Assembly: GCA_004154925.1 (NCBI GenBank)
Contig: QJNS01000554.1
Coordinates: 1-14,216 of the forward strand
Length of the DNA stretch: 14,216 nucleotides
Origin: Monosporascus cannonballus
Taxonomy: Eukaryota; Ascomycota; Sordariomycetes; Xylariales
Reading direction: 5' to 3'
This document shows, piece after piece, positions 8,896-14,216 of this stretch. Position 1 is the stretch's first letter. Each line of letters opens with the position of its first letter. Below the pieces are notes generated by a model. The model saw nothing but the letters and a program-made list of their open reading frames with translations, was not told the DNA's origin and did not search any database. The translations under genes and the position numbers were made by a program.

Positions 8896-9232
8896 GGCTT
8901 GATAGCCTGGTTCTTGGGAGTACCGAGACCAAGAAAGCCTTCATCAAAAGTGATCAGGGGCGTAGTTGGACGACGTTCATTGAAGCCATTACCGCCAAAG
9001 GCCGGGCCCTGAAGCCTGGGATTATATTTAAGGGCAAAGCCCTTTAGGCATAGTGGTTCCTTGATGAGTTTCGCAAGATAGCTGATTGGCACTATATCTG
9101 TTCTGATAATGGATGGACCGACAACGATATAGCTTGCAAATGATTGGAGGACTTTTTTTGCCTCAAATGCCACGAAAAGACGAGTCAGACGTTATCCTCT
9201 TGATAATGGATGGTTATAAGAGCCATACCTCG

Positions 9233-9283
9233 GTACGTATATGCGGTATTTTACTATGAATATGAACTGACAGCGGGCTTTAG
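9233..9283 (+). other. transposase intron 2 (51 bp)
   Basis: GTACGT...CTTTAG with a branch-like CTGAC at 9267-9271, 13 bases before the acceptor. Its length is a multiple of three and it removes three in-frame stops (9257, 9263, 9281), joining HTS to DEFMIICF as expected in the family. The ATG at 9293 is therefore internal and not a start. Confidence 0.8.
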
Positions 9284-10030
9284 GATGAATTCATGATTAT
9301 CTGCTTCTTTAATAACGTATACTGTTGTTTCCTGCCGGCCCATACCTCCTATGGCTTACAACCACTTGATAATGGGCCCTATAACGCTCTTAAGGCTGCG
9401 TATAGGCGTATATTAGCCAGTTTCCAAAGCTTAACCGATTCGGCGCCAGTAAACAAGATTAACTTTATCCGCACCTACGCCCAGGCCAGAGAGGACGGTT
9501 TGACGAAGAAGAATATCGAAACTGGCTTCCGGGCGACTGGAAACTGGCCTATAAGCCACAGGAAGGCTTTAAGTCACGATGAGATACAACTAGATAAGGA
9601 TGACAGGCCCAAGACCCCTGAGCCTGAAGCCCAGGCTTCTGATGAAGACCGTACGCCTATTACAAGCCGTCAAATCCGCGATATGGGCAAAAATAAGTCT
9701 CCTGGGATCAGATGCCAGTTTCATAAGGCCGCCAAAGCTTACGATAACCGAACCATCGAGTTGGTGTTGAAGGATCGCCGTATCGCGGAGCTGGAAGCTC
9801 AAATAGAACGCCTAGAGCCTAAACGACGGAAAGCTATACCTAATCCTAGCCGCCGCTTTCAAACACTATCTTATGTACTCGCCGGAGGTGATAATCCGGC
9901 TATAGAAACAGTTGATTGGGGGGAAAACGGCCAAGAACCAGTTGTTAACGAAGGTAGTGATGATAAGGATGAAGGGGGTGCAGAACCCCTTATAGAGGAG
10001 CCTGTACAGACACGTTCTGGCGCGCGGTAA

Positions 10031-10363
10031 AGCGACCGGCTAGATTAATGGGTTAAGCAGCTAAAACGCTTCAGAATGCAGCAAATACCATATTTTTATC
10101 ATTTTATTTGGAGATAATATGTATAAGTGAAGTTATAGCGTTTATGTAGTGGTATTTCAATGGAGCTGTGCAGCTAGTGGGTGTGTACAGGTAGGGGGGG
10201 TGGGGTATGGTATTCGTTAAAGAGGTTTGCGGACTCTTCCATCAATTAGAGAACGGTGCCTCTGATCAAAGGCTTGGATTGATAGCTAAAGAACGAAACT
10301 AAGTATGTGGCTATCTACATGGGAGACTGATTCATTATATATCCTTCCTTCTTTCAACGAGTG
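10031..10363. other. 3' flank of the transposase, no gene seen
   Basis: Normal composition. A G-rich run lies at 10190-10205, and a short open frame at about 10200-10300 shows nothing recognisable. No inverted copy of sequence from the transposase's left side was found, so the right end of the transposon cannot be placed. Confidence 0.5.
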
Positions 10364-10535
10364 TGTCATGGATCTGTTGGATCTATGTGATCTGGAGCAG
10401 ATCACCCAGATCACCAAGATCACCTCAGCCGGCCAAGCCTCCTTGGCCGAGGTTTAACCGTAGCGCCTCACGCTAGGCCCTAAGAGTTGGTTTCTTCAGA
10501 ACAAGAACTCCTGTTCTTGTAACGGCTTCTTCGAA
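10364..10535. repeat. hairpin-rich repeat fragment, possible LTR piece
   Basis: Four perfect inverted repeats follow in 134 bases: GTGATCT/AGATCAC (10387-10405), CGGCCAAG/CTTGGCCG (10430-10449), TAGCG/CGCTA (10461-10475) and ACAAGAAC/GTTCTTGT (10501-10520). The first lies in a run of GATC words on both strands. The segment begins TGTCATGG, similar to the TGTCACGG that opens the element at 11375, and stops abruptly in AT-rich DNA. It may be the 5' part of an LTR, but no matching CA end or target-site duplication is visible. Confidence 0.45.
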
Positions 10536-11374
10536 AATAATTAATTAAAAGATTATTCGGTTATCTAGAACTAATTTTTAAGGGATTTGCGTTATTATAG
10601 AGAAAAGTCGTATATATTATTATAGTCATTTATAATATAACGTTTTATATCAAAGCTGAAACTGCGAAAAATCGCGATTTTAATTAACTAACAAAAATTG
10701 CGCAAACTTATTTTAAAATTAAATTATATTTTTATTTCAGCGTTAATGTCCAAAATTGTTTAAAAATTTTAGCTTTATTTTATTATACGTTTTTATCAAT
10801 TTAATAATAAATGCTTTTAAATATAATGATATATACGAAAGTTATATATATATTATATTTATATAATTTAAATATTCACCAGTTTTTTAGCATTTGTTTA
10901 TTATTTCTGTTTTTATAAAAAAAATAACAGGAAAATACTTTTAAAAAAAGCTTCAAATTTGGATTTTTTTAAAATTCTTTTATATATACGGTCAAAACGT
11001 CGATTTTTAAAACCAATAATTAACAGTTTTTCGAATTTAAAAAATTACGGACAATTATTTTAATTTTATCACTGTTAACAAATAATTTTTCATTTATTTC
11101 AAGGGTTTAAAACTATAATTTCCATAACTTTAAAATTCGCAAAAGTTTTTTAAAATCTAACTATACAGTTTTTTTAATACCTAGAACGAATAAGTTTCAT
11201 ATAAATAAAAAATATATATAGCCGACGAATTTTTTAAACCAACGAATAGTTTATAAAATTTTTCTATTTCTAATATAGAAAAAAGTATATATAGAAAAGG
11301 TCAAAATATAGATTATAATAAGTTTACTAAGATATTTACAGAATAACCTAAAAGATTTATAAAAATAGTTCTTT
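10536..11374. other. second RIP-degraded AT-rich stretch
   Basis: Composition again drops to mostly A and T, with long homopolymeric and TATA-type runs. No coding frame, RNA gene or repeat with clear boundaries could be supported. Confidence 0.6.
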
Positions 11375-11523
11375 TGTCACGGCGCTGTACGTCTCTTAGG
11401 TTCCGAGAAATATTCTGTTGTTATACAAAGAAGAAAAAAAGAATCTATCTAGCAAGCGCGTAGCGCTTGCGTATATATAGCGAAACGGCGACTTCAGAGG
11501 GCCGCTTTTCTAGTGCTGTAACA
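11375..11523. mobile_element. 149-bp element with inverted ends, solo LTR or MITE
   Basis: It starts TGTCACGGCGC and ends GTGCTGTAACA. The reverse complement of the end is TGTTACAGCAC, which matches the start at 8 of 11 positions, and all three differences are transitions of the RIP type. It has TG...CA ends and a perfect internal hairpin, GCAAGCGC/GCGCTTGC, at 11452-11470. Flanking pentanucleotides are TCTTT and TATTT, one mismatch apart. The insert is noticeably richer in G and C than both flanks. A solo LTR is my first reading and a small inverted-repeat element the second. Confidence 0.5.
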
Positions 11524-11940
11524 TATTTATATATATAAAAATTACGAAATTAGTATTTCATTAATTTTTTATTTAAGTTTTTCACTCGTAATAAGATTAT
11601 TAATAATAACAATTATTGTAAGTTATATTCAAAGTAAATATAAAGTAATAAAAAGTATTTATATATTATACTAATCAGTATTCAATCTCGACTTTTAAAT
11701 ATTAAAATATAATATTTTTATTATTTTTATTATGATTTAAAAATCATTGAAAGTTTTAATAATAAGACCAAACGGTGCTTTTCGAGTGGAAGATAAGAAA
11801 AAGCAGGTAGGTTAATAGAAGCGTTTTTATATACAATATATATTAGAGTATACATACTCGCTGCTCTCGGGAGTTTTGCGAGGCGGTGGAGGTAACTAAC
11901 TAGATATACCCCTGCGACCTGTTGGTAAGTGCGCATGGCA
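11524..11940. other. AT-rich stretch, no gene seen
   Basis: AT-rich to about 11830, then a transition to normal composition. A 68-codon minus-strand frame at 11730-11936 has no recognisable content and straddles the composition change, so I treat it as chance. Confidence 0.5.
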
Positions 11941-12600
11941 ACTTGATTACTGTAAGGTTTTGCCTAAATGGGGAGACCAACACCAGGTAGCGGATCCGTA
12001 TCCCGGGGCCCGAAAGTTCCGCCCTCCGCGAAAAGTCCCTGCGTCACCTCGGCGGCCGCGGGCCACTGTCGTGGTGGGTGGGCCGAAGGCGCATGTGCAG
12101 AACGCACTCTCGGAATCCGTTAGCGGACTTTGCTGTTGTCGGAAGCAGTCTCAGGTACAGTAGAGGATACGCCACTGACTGTCCAGGGTGCCATTGCCAT
12201 GCTGCTATTATTCCCCAGCAAACCACCCCCCAAGTAGAAAGGGCTTCCGGTCCCATCTGGCTGCTTCCATTAGGCCAGCTCCGCCGGCCTAAATCTGCTC
12301 CGAGAGCTGACTGAATTATACCCATGCATCTCCGTAGCTAGGCGGCGTCCAATCGCGTAGTCACTCAGGCCACCGAGATCTTGGGACGCGGCTTGGCGAC
12401 GCCAAGGTGGTGCAAATTGCGCACTCGCTTCGAGAGACAGGCGTCGCTTAACCCACTCGATCGAGCTAAGGTGCAGCCCATACTCGGGACGGTCGTGCAC
12501 ATTTCCATTCTTACTTTAACAGGCCCCCACACCCGTAACAACGCCTCAGCCAGAAAGTCACCTTTTACTCCTTTAAAAAAAGCACGTTTATCATATAAAG
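11941..12600. other. non-coding DNA of normal composition upstream of the transporter gene
   Basis: Several overlapping short frames exist on both strands, but none shows family motifs or consistent codon use, so no gene is called. The stretch contains a CCAAT box at 12349-12353, an inverted pair TAGGCC/GGCCTA at 12271-12291 and the palindrome at 12392-12406. It may be distal promoter or the relic of an old insertion. Confidence 0.45.
12392..12406. promoter_or_regulatory. palindrome with two opposed PacC-type cores
   Basis: CTTGGCG, one A, then CGCCAAG: a perfect 7+1+7 palindrome. Each arm contains GCCAAG, which fits the GCCARG consensus of the fungal pH regulator PacC, in opposite orientations. 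It lies about 690 bases before the transporter start. Occupancy is inference; such hexamers are frequent by chance, though the exact inverted arrangement is less so. Confidence 0.3.
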
Positions 12601-12610
12601 AGATGCAACT

Positions 12611-12750
12611 GCTAGGGGTTTACATTACGCACCTATAATTACATATTTATTACCCACGGGTAGATTAATACGTTATAAAGTTTAATCCCAAGGGGTATTT
12701 TATAATTTTATATTAACAACCCGTATTACTTACCAACCCTTATTAGTCGA
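12611..12750. repeat. AT-rich repeat relic, possibly a degraded MITE
   Basis: A roughly 140-bp AT-rich pocket between normal DNA starts GCTAGGGGTTTA. That word is found reverse-complemented at 98-109. The pocket carries TTACCCACGGGTA, a one-base variant of the palindrome at 8575-8587, and ends in CCGTATTAC...CCTTATTAG. The two ends resemble each other only loosely as inverted repeats. I infer a small transposon remnant of the same family as the repeats at both edges of the large AT-rich block. Confidence 0.35.
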
Positions 12751-13091
12751 GATTTCCCCCCCAGTTGTACTCGGGCGGGAAATTCTGTGTGTAGCTGGTT
12801 ACTGTAAACCCAACGAAGAGCAGCTCCAGGCAGCAGCGGCATGCTGGGTTTGGACTTCCTGTCTTGCAGCGTGTGCCTTGTTTCATAAATATCTTCTCGT
12901 CGCTCCCCTTTCCATCCTTACCGACATCTCGGTTCGCTTTCTCTCCCGACATCCTGGCACCTGCTGTTCTCATCAACATCTTCGCCTGATAGGCAGATCA
13001 CTGCTAGACTAGCATAGTAAACACCTCTTCGCGAACATCAGCAAGTTCCGAGGCCTTGGCTGCCTACAGCTGCGCTGCGCCACCTCTCGAC
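12751..13091 (+). promoter_or_regulatory. proximal promoter and pyrimidine-rich leader of the transporter gene
   Basis: The last 200 bases are rich in C and T (for example 12900-12985), typical of filamentous-fungal promoters and 5' leaders. A perfect palindrome TGCTAG-A-CTAGCA lies at 13002-13014 and a GATA word at 12988. If transcription begins early, the ATG at 12841 would open a 15-codon upstream frame ending TAA at 12886-12888. No convincing TATA box is placed. The start at 13092 has purine at -3 and G at +4. Confidence 0.45.
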
Positions 13092-14127
13092 ATGGGAGCC
13101 GGGGCCGCCTCTATGAAGGAGAAAAATAACGAGCTGGACCAGGGAGAGAAGGCCGACGTCGATGAGAACCCTGCTGGCGCTGCCGCGGCTGTGGTCCCAT
13201 CTCCGGACATCCCCGGGGAAGAGTCTCCCCTTGCCGCTTACAAACGCATCTTTCGCTATGCCGGGCCCCTCGAATACACGGCGCAGGCCGTCGGCATCGT
13301 CGCCGCCCTCGGCTCCGGCGCCGGCATAGCCCTCCAGAACCTCATTTTTGGCAGGTTCGTCACTGCTATTACCAACTTCAGCTCGGGCTCTTCCTCTCCC
13401 GCCGCCTTCCGCAGTGACTCCGCCCGCCTGGCCCTCTACTTCGTCTACCTCGGTATCGCCCGCTTCGCCCTCTCCTATGTCTACAACTCCCTCTTTACCT
13501 ACGCCGCCTACCGTATTGTTCGCAATATCCGCCTCGCGTACCTCCGCGCCGCTCTCCACCAGGAGATCGCCTTCTTTGATTTTGGCATCGCAGGCTCCAT
13601 CGCCACCCAGGCCACCTCCAACGGCCGGCTGATACAGGGCGGTATCGCCGAGAAGCTCGGCCTCACCTTCCAGGGAATGGCCGCTTTCGTCACTGCCTTC
13701 ATCATCGCCTTTATCGTCCAATGGAAGCTGACCCTTATTTGCCTATGCATTGCCCCTGCCACCATGCTCGTCACTGGCGTCGTCGCCGGCATAGAGGCGG
13801 GTTACGAAACCAAGATCCTCGAGATCCACGCCCAGGGCAATTCGTTTGCCGAAACCGTCCTGGCCAGCGCCCGCACTGTCCACGCCTTCGAAATGCGCGC
13901 CAGGCTGGTTAACAAGTTCGATGAGTACCTGACTGAGGCCCACAAGATCGGCTCCAAGCTGTCACCACTCTTCGGGATCTTGTTCTCTGCAGAGTACACC
14001 ATCATCTACTTGGGCTTTGGTCTCGCCTTCTGGCAAGGTATCCGCATGCTCGCGCGCGGCGAGCTTGAGGGTTCCGGTGAAATATTCACGTGTGTACTTG
14101 GCCGCCATCTTCCTCTCTCTCCTATGG

Positions 14128-14128
<1 letters not shown>
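13092..14128 (+). CDS. ABC-B (MDR/P-glycoprotein-type) transporter, N-terminal part
   Basis: About 345 codons run open from the ATG with no intron. After a charged, low-complexity cytosolic N-terminus (residues 1-45) comes the first ABC type-1 transmembrane domain. Membrane segments lie near 64-90 and 113-138, then the cytosolic HQEIAFFD loop (156-163), a helix pair around 186-225 with WKLTL between, the SFAETVLASARTVHAF helix (251-266) and a fifth segment near 291-315. This pattern is that of fungal full-length exporters that use ATP to pump hydrophobic drugs, toxins or peptides out across the plasma membrane; the substrate cannot be told. Such proteins are about 1,250-1,350 residues, so only a quarter is here and no Walker A or signature motif is reached. 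From 14091 the frame loses its hydrophobic pattern; the +1 frame gives VYLAAIFLSLLW, so one extra base is suspected. Confidence 0.92.

Positions 14129-14216
<88 letters not shown>
14129..14216. other. 88-base poly-G contig end, probable sequencing artefact
   Basis: Every base from 14129 to the end is G, starting inside the transporter reading frame. Two-colour Illumina chemistry reports absent signal as G, so unfiltered read tails can assemble into such ends. It should not be translated as polyglycine. Confidence 0.9.

Larger units (their letters stand above)
8620..10030 (+). pseudogene. pogo/Fot1-type DDE transposase, 5'-truncated and disabled
   Basis: This enzyme would cut and join the ends of a Tc1/mariner-superfamily DNA transposon in the nucleus. 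The relic opens inside the CENP-B-type DNA-binding region (LGKNWIEGFKKR) and then shows NVDKGGIMAGFG with the first catalytic Asp at 8813 (the next residue, usually Glu, is Lys). RSWTTFIEA and PGIIFKGK follow, then DWHYI, MDGYKSH with Asp at 9209, and HTSYGLQPLDNG with Asp at 9368. NFIRTYAQARE, GNWPIS, a coiled coil (about 9740-9830) and an acidic tail close it. Two introns (8841-8895, 9233-9283) bridge the frames. True damage is TAG at 9045 and 9051 (both at expected Gln), TGA at 9141 (expected Trp) and one missing T in the T run at 9153-9159. There is no ATG; the first DNA-binding half is absent. RIP damage is light compared with the block to the left. Confidence 0.9.

Noticed and set aside
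9293..9295. ATG as start of the 245-codon transposase frame
   Set aside because: It lies just inside the second exon after intron 2; conserved transposase sequence, including two catalytic Asp residues, precedes it.
12044..12500. Several 70-90 codon frames on both strands
   Set aside because: They overlap one another, have no recognisable motifs and no preference for one frame, so they are probably chance openings in non-coding DNA.
13348..13632. Pro/Ser-rich open frame on the plus strand
   Set aside because: Out-of-frame reading of the transporter; its composition follows from C-ending codons in the true frame.
13038..13721. 227-codon open frame on the minus strand opposite the transporter gene
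   Set aside because: It is the antisense shadow of a GC-rich coding region; the plus strand shows full ABC transporter motifs and membrane segments over the same bases.
14129..14216. Poly-G read as a G-quadruplex or polyglycine tail
   Set aside because: Its purity, position at the very contig end and abrupt start in mid-gene fit a sequencing artefact better.
1..14216. tRNA or rRNA genes
   Set aside because: I looked for B-box words such as GGTTCGA with a matching A box and for conserved rRNA stretches and found none.

Overview
The window looks like a contig end from a filamentous ascomycete (Pezizomycotina). Three things point there: long AT-rich blocks whose remaining C is mostly in CpG while Gln codons have become TAA/TAG, the pattern left by repeat-induced point mutation (RIP); very short spliceosomal introns (51-56 bp); and a GC-rich, C-ending coding style in the one healthy gene. 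The species cannot be named from this.

Layout. Positions 1-150 are a mixed-composition scrap. Positions 150-8545 are a RIP-degraded AT-rich block, interrupted only by an intact-looking 206-bp solo LTR (1701-1906) with a perfect 5-bp target-site duplication. Decayed coding frames can still be followed inside the block: a minus-strand tail with a 15-bp minisatellite (304-516), minus-strand relics at 1972-2325 and 4474-4881, a plus-strand relic with the residue pattern and spacing of histone H3 (5566-6029), and a longer multi-exon plus-strand relic (6458-8300). Related inverted sequences at 120-142 and 8552-8575 bracket the block, so it may be one large element. Positions 8546-10535 return to normal composition and hold a 5'-truncated pogo/Fot1-type DDE transposase pseudogene. 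Two introns explain most of its apparent frame breaks; one frameshift and three stops remain. A cluster of four perfect hairpins follows (10387-10520).

Positions 10536-11940 are AT-rich again, with a 149-bp element whose ends match as inverted repeats. Positions 11941-12600 are non-coding DNA of normal composition, then a small AT-rich repeat relic, then a pyrimidine-rich leader. The only apparently functional gene starts at 13092: the N-terminal part of an ABC-B (MDR-type) full transporter. It is cut off at 14129 by 88 consecutive G residues, which look like a sequencing artefact at the contig end.

No operon-like cooperation is visible. The picture is a transposon graveyard next to one housekeeping or drug-efflux-type gene. 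The least expected content is the histone H3-like relic.
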